Part shown: positions 25,688 through 35,974 of the stretch, in pieces | Layout: the number at the start of each line of letters is the position of its first letter | Position numbering within the stretch: position 1 is the stretch's first letter | NCBI RefSeq assembly: GCF_030767025.1 | Contig: NZ_JASITE010000014.1 | Span: forward strand, 124,001-188,000 | DNA length: 64,000 nucleotides | Direction of reading: 5' to 3' | DNA from: Nocardia sp. CC227C | Lineage (GTDB): Bacteria > Actinomycetota > Actinomycetes > Mycobacteriales > Mycobacteriaceae | The notes under the pieces: model-generated | Database searches by the model: none | Told to the model about the DNA's origin: nothing | What the model saw: the letters and a program-made list of their open reading frames with translations, nothing else | Made by a program: the position numbers and the translations under genes

Positions 25688-27016
25688 ATGACCGATCGGG
25701 ACACCCCCGAGCCCCGGCCCACCTCGCCGGGGCTCGGCAACACCCGCCTGGAAGCGGTGGAACGTCTCCGCCGCCAACTCGACGCCATCGAATCCCGCAC
25801 CCGCACGGCGGACAGGCCGTCGCACCTCGCCCGCTACGGCACCGGCGTCTACAGCGCCGAAACCTACGGTCGCCGCCCGGACGAGGACGACACTGACGAC
25901 GGGTACCCGGAGGAACCCACCCCGCACCGCACCCCGGCGCGGCGGCGAGCGGCCGCGCCCGACGCGGGGCACGACGCCGAACCCGATGTGGAGCAGCCGT
26001 ATTCGGTGACAGCGCGTCCGCGTCGCGCTCCCTCCGGTTCCCGGGCACGGCGCGGGCGGGCCGATGCGGCATCGAAGGTCGTGCCGGAGCGAGCCGCCCA
26101 CCACGGGGTGGCGGGGGACGAGGACGCCGACGGCGATATCGAAGGCGGCGGCCGTGACCGCCGCGGTCGCCGGGCCGACACATCTGAAGCCTCCGGCACC
26201 TCCGATACCCCCGAGGGCTCGCATCGGCGCGGCAGGCGGTATCGGCGCACGGATATCGGTGCGGAGCCCGATTCCGCTGTCTCGGCGGAGGAGCGCGGTG
26301 GTTTCGAGGGGATGTCCGGCGGTCGAGGTCGGCGATATCGGCGCACGGGCTTCGGCGGGGAGTCTGATTCCGGTGCGGCGGTCGAGCGGGAACGGGGTCG
26401 GGGCGGTTCGGATGTCGCCGGGCCGGGTGGTGAGCCCGAAGAGTCCGATGGGCGGCGTGGTCGGGGCCGTGGGGCGCGTCGGCGGTCGGGCGGTGGGGGC
26501 GAGCCGGGGGAGGGGTTGCCCGGGGGCGGGACCGAGGCACAGGCCAAGGATGTGTGTCTGCGGCTGTTGACCGACCGGGCTCGGAGCCGGGCGGAGTTGG
26601 CGGATCGGCTGGCGGCGAAGGGGTTCTCCGCCGAGGTGGCGGAGCGGGCGCTGGATCGTTTGGCCGACGTGGGGCTGATCGACGATGCGGCGTTCGCGGA
26701 GCAATGGGTGCATTCCCGGCACACTTTTTCCGGTAAAGGGAAGAAAGCGCTGGCGCAGGAATTGCGGCGCAAGGGGGTCGCGCCGGAGGACGCGGAATCG
26801 GCGTTGGCCGGGATAAGCGCCGAGGACGAGCACGAGCGCGCCACCGAGCTGGTGCGGCGCAAATTGCGCACCCTGCCGCGAGATCTGGATCGGGAGAAGA
26901 CCATTCGCCGGTTGGTGGGGATGCTGGCGCGGCGCGGATACAACCAGTCCACCGCCTTCACGGTGGTGAAAGCCGAACTGGCCGACCGGGATCTCGCCGA
27001 ACCCGACTCCCACTGA
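25688..27016 (+). CDS. recX: RecX with a long disordered N-terminal extension
   Basis: A 442-aa product. Residues about 285-435 are a normal RecX domain of three three-helix repeats (AKDVCLRLLTDRARSRAELADRL; VGLIDDAAFAEQWVHSRHTFSGKGKKALAQELRRKG; RATELVRRKLRTL...RRLVGMLARRGY). It binds RecA filaments and limits their activity. The first roughly 280 residues are Arg/Gly/Asp/Glu-rich and disordered, with an internal repeat (RRGRRYRRTDIGAE / GRGRRYRRTGFGGE). Typical RecX is 150-200 aa. The start ATG 25688 is 7 nt after recA, so both are co-transcribed. Confidence 0.9.
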   Translation: MTDRDTPEPRPTSPGLGNTRLEAVERLRRQLDAIESRTRTADRPSHLARYGTGVYSAETYGRRPDEDDTDDGYPEEPTPHRTPARRRAAAPDAGHDAEPDVEQPYSVTARPRRAPSGSRARRGRADAASKVVPERAAHHGVAGDEDADGDIEGGGRDRRGRRADTSEASGTSDTPEGSHRRGRRYRRTDIGAEPDSAVSAEERGGFEGMSGGRGRRYRRTGFGGESDSGAAVERERGRGGSDVAGPGGEPEESDGRRGRGRGARRRSGGGGEPGEGLPGGGTEAQAKDVCLRLLTDRARSRAELADRLAAKGFSAEVAERALDRLADVGLIDDAAFAEQWVHSRHTFSGKGKKALAQELRRKGVAPEDAESALAGISAEDEHERATELVRRKLRTLPRDLDREKTIRRLVGMLARRGYNQSTAFTVVKAELADRDLAEPDSH

Positions 27017-27400
27017 CCAGCGTCACCGGATTCGCCCCCGGTCGGGCGGCGGATTATTCGAGCGCGCGGTCGGAATGTCTCGTCTACTATCGCGGACGAC
27101 GGCTGCGGCCGGACGATAGCGGGGGTGGGAAGATATGGGACCTCGTCTACCGGTCGCGAGGTGCGATCGGGATGCCGGGTGGGGGCGACGGGTGGAGAAC
27201 ACGTCGGTGACGATCGGTGCGATGGCCACGAAATCCATTGCGCTGTGCGCGATCGCTGAAATCCGGGGCACGCACCGGCTGGCCGACCCGACCGGCCGCC
27301 GGCACCGGGCGCCGTCGCGCGTCGACGCAACGCCGTCCACCCGCCCGCGACCCGCCGCCTGCGGCACGGCCGCCGACGCCATGGCTGCGAGGACCACCCG
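27017..27400. other. recX / PP2C intergenic region
   Basis: These 384 nt contain a TACTAT box at 27085-27090, inside a CTATCG...CGATAG inverted pair (27087-27092 / 27114-27119), which may be a promoter element. The remainder overlaps the doubtful small frame at 27135. No terminator after recX is evident. Confidence 0.4.
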
Positions 27401-27404
27401 GTGA
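27135..27404 (+). CDS. doubtful small ORF coupled to the PP2C gene
   Basis: An 89-aa frame with a purine-rich GGGAAG just before ATG 27135. Its TGA overlaps the GTG of the phosphatase gene (GTGA). The predicted protein is Arg/Ala/Thr-rich with no recognisable domain. The coupling is the only reason to list it; it may simply be an untranslated leader. Confidence 0.25.
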   Translation: MGPRLPVARCDRDAGWGRRVENTSVTIGAMATKSIALCAIAEIRGTHRLADPTGRRHRAPSRVDATPSTRPRPAACGTAADAMAARTTR

Positions 27405-29488
27405 GCGGCGAGTCGGCCGCCGAGCCGAGCCCGCCCACTCCCGATCCCGCAACGTCCGGCCGGGCGGCCTCCGATCCGGCGGTGTCCGATCCAGCGGTGT
27501 CCGATCCAGCAGTGTCCGATCCAGCGGTGTCTGAGCCTGTCCGGTCCGATCCCGTTCCCCGATCCGCTCCTAGCCTCGGCTCGGCCGGATTCGCAGCCGA
27601 TACCGCTCGGCCCGATCACCGGGCCGCTGAGCGAGTCTCCGATTCAACCCAGCCCGACCGCGCCGCGGCCGGGCCTGTCCACGAGGAAACCGTGCCTGTG
27701 ACCGATGCACCCGTACCCGCTGCCGACGTACCCGTCACTCCCGAGGAAGCGGCCACGCCGCCGAGCGACGGCACCGGGGCGGCGGCGACCGCCGATGCCG
27801 TGCCCGACCCCGCGACGGTGACCCCGCAGTTCGGGCCCGGTCCCTCGCCCGCGCCGGACCGGTCCGGCGGACCGTCCGGGCCACCGACTCGGATTCGGCG
27901 GGTGGCGCTGCCGGAACGGGACCGGCCCGTCGGACCGTGCCCCGGCTGTCGCGGGGAGCACTACGACCGCACCGGGTACTGCGTGGGCTGCGGCATGCCG
28001 CGTCCGCAGCAGGATCGGTTCGAGGCGGATCTCGGGACGGTATGCGTCGTCACCGATCGCGGACTTGTGCACGAGCACAATGAGGACTCGGTCGCGGTGG
28101 CCGTACTCGACTCGACGCTGCCCGGCCGGCCCGGTGCGACCGTGATCGTGGTGTGTGACGGCGTATCCACCTCAGAGGATCCGCAGGCCGCCTCGGGTGC
28201 GGCGGCGCGCGCCGGTGTCGCGGCCAATCTGGCGGCGCTCGGTGCGGGAGCGACGCTCGAACAGGCGACCTTGGCCGGACTGTCGGCGGCGGCCAAAGCG
28301 GTGCGCGCGGTCGGAACCCCCGAGGGCCGCGCCCCGTCGTGCACCTACCTCTCGGCCGTGCTGGTTCCGGACAGCCACGGCACCCGCATCACGGTCGCGA
28401 GCGTCGGCGACAGCCGGGCCTACTGGCTCACCCCCGCCGCTCCCACCACCCCGGCCGCCGACGCCCCCACCGTGCCAAGCACCCCCACCGTGCCCGCTGC
28501 TGATGCCGCTACTGCGGTGCGTGCCGCTGACGTCGCTCCTGCGGTGCCCGCTGCGGATGCCGCTCCTGCCGCGCATGCCGGTGGCGCTGCGCCCAGCACG
28601 CCCGCCGTGCCTGGTGCCGCCGCCGTGTCTGGTGGTCCTGCCGTGTCTGGTGGTCCTGCCGTGTCTGGTGGTCCTGCCGTGTCTGGTGGTCCTGCCGTGT
28701 CTGGTGGTCCTGCCGTGTCTGGTGGTCCTGCCGTGTCTGGTGGTCCTGCCGTGTCTGGTGCTCCTGCCGTGTCTGGTGGTCCCGCCGTGTCTGGTGCTCC
28801 CGCTGTGCCTGGTGGTCCCGCTGTGCCTGGTGGTCCCGCCGTGCCCGGTGCTCCCGCCGCGCCCGGTACTCGTACCGCTCCCGGCGCACCCGCGTCTCCC
28901 ACCGATCCCGTCGGCGCTGACGCCTCCGGCGTACCTGGTGCCGCGGCCGCCGCCTCCGATACCGCCGCGGAGTCGCGTGCGTCCGCGGAATCCACCGTGC
29001 CCCAGGCGACCGCCACTCCCACGGGGCCTCGCCGTCCTGCCGATGCCGAGTTCGCCGCATCCGGTGCGGCGGGCTCGTCGTATGCGGCCGCACCCAGCGA
29101 TTCGCGCCGCCTCACCGATGACGACTCCCTCGCCCAGGACTTCATCAAAATCAGCGGCGTGGACGAGCGCACCGCCATGAGCATGCGCGGTGCGCACACT
29201 CTCACCCGCTGGCTCGGTGCCGATATCGGCACCACCCCCTGGGCGGACGACTGCGTCCGCTCCCTGTACGCCACCGGCCCGGGTGCGCTGCTGCTGTGCA
29301 GCGACGGCCTGTGGAACTACCTGCCCGAGGCGGAGGCACTGGGCCACTACACCTTCGGCCCCGCGACCGGCCCGGTCGGACTGTCCGAGGCCCGCGCCCT
29401 GGTCGACTTCGCCATCGGCCAGGGCGGCAGTGACAACATCACCGTCGCGCTCGCCCCCGTCCCGGGTATCGCCCAGCCCTCCCGGTGA
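27401..29488 (+). CDS. PP2C-family Ser/Thr phosphatase with a repeat-filled insertion
   Basis: A 695-aa protein. Residues about 1-165 are low complexity and include four SDPAV-type repeats. A zinc ribbon follows (CPGC...CVGC, residues about 183-200). The PP2C catalytic core is then complete: HEHNEDS, VVCDGVST, SVGDSRAY, LLCSDGLW and GGSDNITVAL supply all the metal-binding aspartates. Between GDSRAYWL and LTDDDSLAQDF, where normal PP2Cs have about ten residues, there are about 225 residues of Pro/Ala/Gly/Val repeats encoded by an 18-bp array. It probably removes phosphate from proteins phosphorylated by Ser/Thr kinases. No membrane segment is seen. GTG 27401 is the likely start. Confidence 0.88.
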   Translation: MSGESAAEPSPPTPDPATSGRAASDPAVSDPAVSDPAVSDPAVSEPVRSDPVPRSAPSLGSAGFAADTARPDHRAAERVSDSTQPDRAAAGPVHEETVPVTDAPVPAADVPVTPEEAATPPSDGTGAAATADAVPDPATVTPQFGPGPSPAPDRSGGPSGPPTRIRRVALPERDRPVGPCPGCRGEHYDRTGYCVGCGMPRPQQDRFEADLGTVCVVTDRGLVHEHNEDSVAVAVLDSTLPGRPGATVIVVCDGVSTSEDPQAASGAAARAGVAANLAALGAGATLEQATLAGLSAAAKAVRAVGTPEGRAPSCTYLSAVLVPDSHGTRITVASVGDSRAYWLTPAAPTTPAADAPTVPSTPTVPAADAATAVRAADVAPAVPAADAAPAAHAGGAAPSTPAVPGAAAVSGGPAVSGGPAVSGGPAVSGGPAVSGGPAVSGGPAVSGGPAVSGAPAVSGGPAVSGAPAVPGGPAVPGGPAVPGAPAAPGTRTAPGAPASPTDPVGADASGVPGAAAAASDTAAESRASAESTVPQATATPTGPRRPADAEFAASGAAGSSYAAAPSDSRRLTDDDSLAQDFIKISGVDERTAMSMRGAHTLTRWLGADIGTTPWADDCVRSLYATGPGALLLCSDGLWNYLPEAEALGHYTFGPATGPVGLSEARALVDFAIGQGGSDNITVALAPVPGIAQPSR
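28625..28858 (+). repeat. 18-bp coding minisatellite (13 units) in the PP2C gene
   Basis: Thirteen consecutive 18-bp units encode the hexapeptide VSGGPA and variants (VSGAPA, VPGGPA, VPGAPA). The first seven units (28625-28750) are identical at every base; later units diverge progressively. The frame is kept throughout. The identity of the first units implies recent expansion, so copy number probably varies among strains. Confidence 0.95.
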
Positions 29489-29617
29489 TGCGGGCAGACC
29501 CGTTCCCAACAGCGAAAACGGCGTCGCACCAAGCCTTTCGGTAGCGTGGTCGCCGTCGGATCTCGTGTGATGGACAGGTGGGGCGCGGCCGCGAGCCGCG
29601 GTGGTCAGGAGGATGAC

Positions 29618-30847
29618 ATGGTCGACAGCGGTACCACCGAATCGATCGAGATGGTGGGCGAGGACTTCCATTCCGATCCGCACCGGTACTACGACCGCTG
29701 GCGCGCCCACGGTCCGGTGCACCGGGTGCGCCTTCCGGGCGGTGCGCCCTGCTGGGTGGTCATCGGGCATGCCGAGGGGCGCGCGGCCCTGGCCGACCCT
29801 CGGTTGCGCAAGAACGCCGACGACCTCTACGCCCTGTTCCGCGCCAAGAATGTGCGGACCCTCTCGGACTCCAATGCCCAGGCGCTGGCCTCGCACATGC
29901 TCAACAGCGATCCGCCCGAACACACCCGGCTGCGGAAACTCGTGAACAAGGCGTTCCTGCCGCGCCGCGTCGCCACGCTGCGCCCGCGCATCGAGGCGAT
30001 CACCGCCGGTCTGCTCGACGAGATGGCCGCACACGACGAGGTCGACCTCATGCGGGTCTTCGCGAATCCGCTGCCGGTCACGGTGATCTGCGAACTGCTG
30101 GGCATACCGCTGGACGCCCGCGCCGACTTCCAGGCGTGGACCCGGGTGCTGGTCTCCTCCGGCAACCGGATGGAGGACCGGGAGGCGGCCACCCTGGGCA
30201 TGTCGCGGTACCTGAGCCAGCTCATGGCCGACAAACGCGCCGATCCGGGTGACGACCTGTTCTCCGATCTGGTGCACGCCGCCGAGGACGGCGACCGTCT
30301 CGACGAGCGGGAACTGGTGTCCATGGCGTTCCTGCTGCTGGTCGCCGGGCACGAGACGACGGTCAATCTGATCGGCAACGGCACCTACGCGCTGCTGCGC
30401 AACCGATCCCAGTGGGAGACGCTGCGCGAGCAGCCGGAGCGGGTGCCCGCCGCGGTGGAGGAGTTCCTGCGCTACGACGGCCCGGTCGGCTGGTCCACCA
30501 TCCGCTACACCGCCGAACCCGTCAGCATCGCCGGAATCGACATTCCCGCAGGGGAATTCGTCTACATCGCCCTGGGCGCCGCCAATCGTGACCCGTCCCG
30601 CTACGACTCCGGTCCGGAACTCGATATCGCCGGAAACACCTCCGGGCACTTGGCATTCGGCCACGGTATCCATTTCTGTGTCGGTGCGCCGCTGGCCCGG
30701 CTGGAGGCCGACATCGCCTTCCGTGGCCTGCTGCGCCGCTTCCCGCACCTGGAGTTGGCCGATACGGCGTTCACACCCGCATGGCAGACCAGCGTGCTGA
30801 TGCGCGGTATGAACGAGCTTCCGGTGCGGCCCAAGGGAAACGGGTAG
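29618..30847 (+). CDS. cytochrome P450 (CYP107-like)
   Basis: A 409-aa soluble class I P450: I-helix VAGHETT, K-helix EEFLRYDGP, haem loop FGHGIHFCVGAPLARLE. All key residues are intact. The sequence pattern is that of the large actinobacterial CYP107/CYP105-like group that hydroxylates secondary metabolites or lipids; the substrate is unknown. A strong AGGAGG site lies 5 nt before ATG 29618. The gene is monocistronic and ends at a terminator shared with gluD. Confidence 0.92.
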   Translation: MVDSGTTESIEMVGEDFHSDPHRYYDRWRAHGPVHRVRLPGGAPCWVVIGHAEGRAALADPRLRKNADDLYALFRAKNVRTLSDSNAQALASHMLNSDPPEHTRLRKLVNKAFLPRRVATLRPRIEAITAGLLDEMAAHDEVDLMRVFANPLPVTVICELLGIPLDARADFQAWTRVLVSSGNRMEDREAATLGMSRYLSQLMADKRADPGDDLFSDLVHAAEDGDRLDERELVSMAFLLLVAGHETTVNLIGNGTYALLRNRSQWETLREQPERVPAAVEEFLRYDGPVGWSTIRYTAEPVSIAGIDIPAGEFVYIALGAANRDPSRYDSGPELDIAGNTSGHLAFGHGIHFCVGAPLARLEADIAFRGLLRRFPHLELADTAFTPAWQTSVLMRGMNELPVRPKGNG

Positions 30848-30864
30848 GGCCGCCGGACAGCAAT

Positions 30865-30896
30865 GAGCCCCGCTCCGCAGCCGCGAAGCGGGGCTC
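30865..30896. terminator. bidirectional terminator, P450 / gluD
   Basis: A 10-bp perfect stem GAGCCCCGCT / AGCGGGGCTC (30865-30874 with 30887-30896) lies between the convergent P450 (ends 30847) and gluD (ends 30932) genes. Confidence 0.75.
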
Positions 30897-30931
30897 GTTC
30901 GCGCCGAAGGAACGCGGTACCCGAACCGGAT

Positions 30932-31831
30932 TCAGTCTTTCTTGGTCAGGGTGATATCCATTCCGGGTGGCGCGGCGGCGGTGGCGCTGTCCGCGCCGAT
31001 CGCGGTCCGCCCGCCGCGCTTGCGGGTGCGCAGCCACCGCTCCACCCGGGTCGCCACCACGGTCAGCGTGTAGTTGAGGACGATCATGATGGCCGCGATG
31101 ACCAGCAGCGCCTGGAAGGTATTGCCCTGTGCCGACCCGAGCTGCTGCCCGGAGCGCACCACCTCGACGTAGCCGATGAGGTAGCCCAGCGCCGAATCCT
31201 TCAGCGCCACCACCATTTGCGAGATCAGCGCGGGCAGCATGGCGGTGATCGCCTGCGGCAGCAGGATTGCGGTCATCACCTGCGATTTGCGCATGCCGAG
31301 CGCGACGGCCGCCTCGGACTGCCCCTTGGGCAGCGATTTGATGCCGGAGCGCACGATCTCGGCGATGACCGACCCGTTGTAGATGGTCAGCGCCGTCACC
31401 ACGGCGGCGAGTGCGAGCCGGTCGTTGGGGAAGAGGTTGTACTCGGCGTAGACCGCGAACAGGAAGATCATCAGGATCAGCACCGGAATGGCGCGGGCGA
31501 TCTCGACCACGGTCCCCGCCACCATGCGCACGGTGCGGTGATCCGACAGCCGCAGAATGCCGAAGACCATGCCGAGCACGAGCGCGAAGAAGATCGACAT
31601 CGCCGCCGCCACCAGGGTGCCCCGGATACCCGGCAACAAGTACGTTTCCCAGACCTGGATGTCCAGGAAGGGCTCCCACTTGTCGGCCGCCCACTGCCCC
31701 TTGGCGTCCAGGCCGCTGTAGACCACCCAGCCGATGGCCGCCACCGCCGCCACGACCACCGCCGTGTACAGCCGGTAGAGCATCCGCGCCTTGGGGCCGG
31801 GTGCGTCGTAGAGAACGGATCCGGCGCTCAT
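30932..31831 (-). CDS. gluD: glutamate ABC transporter permease GluD
   Basis: A 299-aa inner-membrane permease of the HisM family, with an N-terminal helix, a short external loop, and then the conserved core. The EAA-type loop is EAAVALGMRKSQVMTAILLPQA. It pairs with GluC to form the channel for glutamate (or a related polar amino acid). Its ATG overlaps the gluC stop by 4 nt. Last gene of the gluABCD operon. Confidence 0.93.
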   Translation of the reverse strand: MSAGSVLYDAPGPKARMLYRLYTAVVVAAVAAIGWVVYSGLDAKGQWAADKWEPFLDIQVWETYLLPGIRGTLVAAAMSIFFALVLGMVFGILRLSDHRTVRMVAGTVVEIARAIPVLILMIFLFAVYAEYNLFPNDRLALAAVVTALTIYNGSVIAEIVRSGIKSLPKGQSEAAVALGMRKSQVMTAILLPQAITAMLPALISQMVVALKDSALGYLIGYVEVVRSGQQLGSAQGNTFQALLVIAAIMIVLNYTLTVVATRVERWLRTRKRGGRTAIGADSATAAAPPGMDITLTKKD

Positions 31832-32508
31832 CGGGCCACCTCGAATCGCTTGGCCAGCCAGCCGAAGAACAGGCCGGTGGGCAGGGTCAGGACCACGAAG
31901 CCGAATGCGAAGATGGCACCGACGGCCAGCGGCGCGGCCTCCACCTCGATCATTTCGGACATGAGCAGGGCGGCCTCACCGACGCCGATGGCCGCCGCGA
32001 CCGTTGAGTTCTTGGTGAGCGCGATGAGCACGCTGCCCAGCGGCGCGATCACCGAGCGAAAAGCCTGCGGCAGCACGATGAGTCGCAGATTCTGCGAGAA
32101 GGTGAAGCCCAGTGACCGGCCCGCCTCCGACTGTCCCATGTGCACCGTATTGATGCCCGAACGCAGCGACTCGCAGACGAAAGCCGCCGTGTAGACCCCC
32201 AATCCGACGACCGCCCAGCGGAAGTTGTTCTCCGCGAGGTCGTTCGGGCCCGCCGCGGCGAGGGTGATGCCCAGCTGGAAGTACAGGCCCAGCGAGCAGA
32301 TCACGATGATGAGCGTGAGCGGGGTATTGCGGAAAATGGTCACGTACGCCGTGCCGACCCAGCGTGCCACGGGCACCGGCGCTACCCGCATGGCGGCGAT
32401 GATCGTGCCGAGGACCAGCGCCAGCGCTCCGGAGAAGACCGTCAGTTTGATGGTCACCCAGAACGCGTCGAGCAACTGGTCGGAATACTCAGAGATCAAA
32501 TCGAACAC
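31828..32508 (-). CDS. gluC: glutamate ABC transporter permease GluC
   Basis: A 226-aa permease with five predicted helices. The ATPase-contact loop is SEAGRSLGFTFSQNLRLIVLPQA, and the early segment IFRNTPLTLIIVICSLGLYFQLG is typical of GluC. GTG 32508 is chosen because the family begins there (VFDLISEYSDQLLDAFW) and GGAGGG is 11 nt upstream; the frame is open up to 32571. A stable hairpin separates it from gluB. Confidence 0.92.
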   Translation of the reverse strand: MFDLISEYSDQLLDAFWVTIKLTVFSGALALVLGTIIAAMRVAPVPVARWVGTAYVTIFRNTPLTLIIVICSLGLYFQLGITLAAAGPNDLAENNFRWAVVGLGVYTAAFVCESLRSGINTVHMGQSEAGRSLGFTFSQNLRLIVLPQAFRSVIAPLGSVLIALTKNSTVAAAIGVGEAALLMSEMIEVEAAPLAVGAIFAFGFVVLTLPTGLFFGWLAKRFEVAR

Positions 32509-32540
32509 GGCGTGCGCATCCCTCCGATCGAAATACGTCG

Positions 32541-32572
32541 CGTGCCGGGCGGGGACCTCCCCGCCCGGCACG
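32541..32572 (-). promoter_or_regulatory. intercistronic hairpin between gluB and gluC
   Basis: A perfect 15-bp stem (32541-32555 with 32558-32572) and a 2-nt apex lie 10 nt after the gluB stop. In binding-protein-dependent operons such a structure usually stabilises the upstream message or partly terminates, so the binding protein exceeds the permeases. No T-run follows. Confidence 0.75.
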
Positions 32573-32582
32573 TGCGGTCAAC

Positions 32583-33416
32583 TCAGTACCGGTCCAGCTG
32601 CGGCGGCTCGGGGATCTGGATTCCGGTGGAACCGAAATTCTTCTCCAGAGCGGCCTGCCAGGCACCGCTGGAGATCATGTCCTCGATCGCGTCGTTGATC
32701 TTCTGGCGGGATTCGGTGTCGCCCTTCTTCACGCCGATGCCGTACCTCTCGACGGTGAAGGTGTCACCGACGACCTTCAGCGCGCCCGGGTTCTGCGCCG
32801 CGTAACCGCGCAGGATGATGTCGTCGGTGGTGACAGCGTCGACGGCACCCGCCTTGAGGGCTTCCACGCACAGCGAGTAGGTGTCGTACTCCTGGAGCTG
32901 AACGTCCTTGGCGTACTTGTCCTTCACGTTCTGCGCGGGGGTGGAGCCCTTGACCGAGCACAGCTTCTTGTTGTCGCTCAGCGACTCCGCACCGGTGATG
33001 TCGGTATTGTCCGAGCGCACCAGCAGCGACTGGCCGGTAATGAAGTACGGCCCGGCGAAGTCGACCTTCTCCTTGCGCTGGTCGGTGATGGAGTAGGTGG
33101 CGGCGATGAGGTCCACCTGACCGTTCTGGATCAGCGTCTCGCGCTGCGCCGACGGCGCTTCCTTGAAGGTGATGTTCTCCGGGGACACGCCCAGCTTCTC
33201 GGCCACATAGGTGGCGACATCGACATCGAAACCGCTGAAGGAGCCGTCCTTCTCGCGCAGTCCGAGGCCCGGCTGGTCGTACTTGATGCCGATGGTGAGG
33301 TTGCCGTCGGCGGCGTTCTCCGTGGCGGTCTTGTCGCTGCCGCCGCCGCAGCCGCTGGCGACGACGGTCAGGGCGACCGCCCCGACGGCTAGCCGCAGCG
33401 CTTGGGTGATCCTCAT
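32583..33416 (-). CDS. gluB: glutamate-binding lipoprotein GluB
   Basis: A 277-aa lipoprotein with the signal MRITQALRLAVGAVALTVVA and lipobox ASGC. The mature part is a periplasmic-binding-protein type II domain (GFDVDVATYVAEKLGV; QVDLIAATYSITDQRKEKVDFAGPYF; AVTTDDIILRGYA) characteristic of polar amino-acid receptors. AGAAGG lies upstream of ATG 33416. Second gene of gluABCD. Confidence 0.93.
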   Translation of the reverse strand: MRITQALRLAVGAVALTVVASGCGGGSDKTATENAADGNLTIGIKYDQPGLGLREKDGSFSGFDVDVATYVAEKLGVSPENITFKEAPSAQRETLIQNGQVDLIAATYSITDQRKEKVDFAGPYFITGQSLLVRSDNTDITGAESLSDNKKLCSVKGSTPAQNVKDKYAKDVQLQEYDTYSLCVEALKAGAVDAVTTDDIILRGYAAQNPGALKVVGDTFTVERYGIGVKKGDTESRQKINDAIEDMISSGAWQAALEKNFGSTGIQIPEPPQLDRY

Positions 33417-33451
33417 CTGAATCCTTCTCTCTCGTGAAGTGGCGGAGTTGC

Positions 33452-34219
33452 TCAATGGCTCAGAATCTTGCCGAGAAAATCTTTCGCGCGTTCGGATTTC
33501 GGCGCGGTGAAGAAGGTGTCCGGGTCGGTGTCCTCGACGATCTGGCCGTCCGCCATGAACAGCACCCGGTTGCCCGCGCGGCGCGCGAATCCCATTTCGT
33601 GGGTGACCACGACCATGGTCATCCCGTCCTTGGCCAGTTGCACCATGACCTCGAGAACCTCGGACACCATCTCCGGGTCGAGCGCGGAGGTGGGCTCGTC
33701 GAACAGCATCACCTTCGGGTTCATGGCCAGCGCGCGGGCGATGGCGACACGCTGCTGCTGGCCGCCCGACAGCTGGGCCGGATACTTGTCGGCCTGATTG
33801 GCGATGCCGACGCGCTCGAGCAGTTCCATGGCGCGGGCGCGCGCCTTCGCCTTGTCCGTCCGGCGCACCTTCACCGGCGCGAGCATGACGTTCTCGAGAA
33901 TGGTCTTGTGCGCGAACAGGTTGAAGCTCTGGAACACCATGCCCACGTCGGCGCGCAGCCGCGCCAGGGCCTTGCCCTCGGCGGGCAGTCGCACCCCGTC
34001 GATGGCGATGGTGCCGGAGTCGATGGTCTCGAGGCGGTTGATGGTGCGGCACAGCGTGGACTTACCGGAGCCGGACGGTCCCACCACGATGACGACCTGG
34101 CCCCGGGGCACCTCGAGGTTGATGTCCTGCAGGACGTGCAGCGCCCCGAAATGCTTGTCCACGGTCTGCATCGAGATCATCGGCGCGTCGGCGGTGACGG
34201 GTGTGGCGGCGTCGGTCAT
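33452..34219 (-). CDS. gluA: glutamate ABC transporter ATPase GluA
   Basis: A 255-aa ATPase: Walker A GPSGSGKST, signature LSGGQQQR, Walker B VMLFDEPTSALDPE and H-loop VVVTHEMGFAR, as in GlnQ/GluA. First gene of the operon. A TAAGGT box (34233-34228) lies 8 nt before ATG 34219, suggesting a leaderless transcript. Confidence 0.94.
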   Translation of the reverse strand: MTDAATPVTADAPMISMQTVDKHFGALHVLQDINLEVPRGQVVIVVGPSGSGKSTLCRTINRLETIDSGTIAIDGVRLPAEGKALARLRADVGMVFQSFNLFAHKTILENVMLAPVKVRRTDKAKARARAMELLERVGIANQADKYPAQLSGGQQQRVAIARALAMNPKVMLFDEPTSALDPEMVSEVLEVMVQLAKDGMTMVVVTHEMGFARRAGNRVLFMADGQIVEDTDPDTFFTAPKSERAKDFLGKILSH

Positions 34220-34401
34220 GACCAGTGACCTTAGAGGGCCACTGCCCGAAATGCTCGCCTTTGGCCCCCGCGACGCCGCAACCGACCGGACTCGACACCC
34301 CGCCGTAACCGAGGATTGACGCCGCGGTGACGGGAGAGAGACGGGTCACGCTGATCCCATGGGGTGGAACGGCCGCATATCGCAGCCCGTACCCTGGACG
34401 G

Positions 34402-35967
<1,566 letters not shown>

Positions 35968-35974
35968 GCGCGCC

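Noticed and set aside
28625..28858. possible CRISPR array
   Set aside because: The 18-bp units are directly adjacent with no spacers, stay in frame and encode hexapeptides inside a phosphatase; no cas genes are near.
28172..30748. 858-aa open frame on the minus strand
   Set aside because: It lies opposite the PP2C and P450 genes, both with complete catalytic motifs and proper starts. The His/Arg/Gly-rich translation is typical of an antisense shadow in GC-rich DNA.
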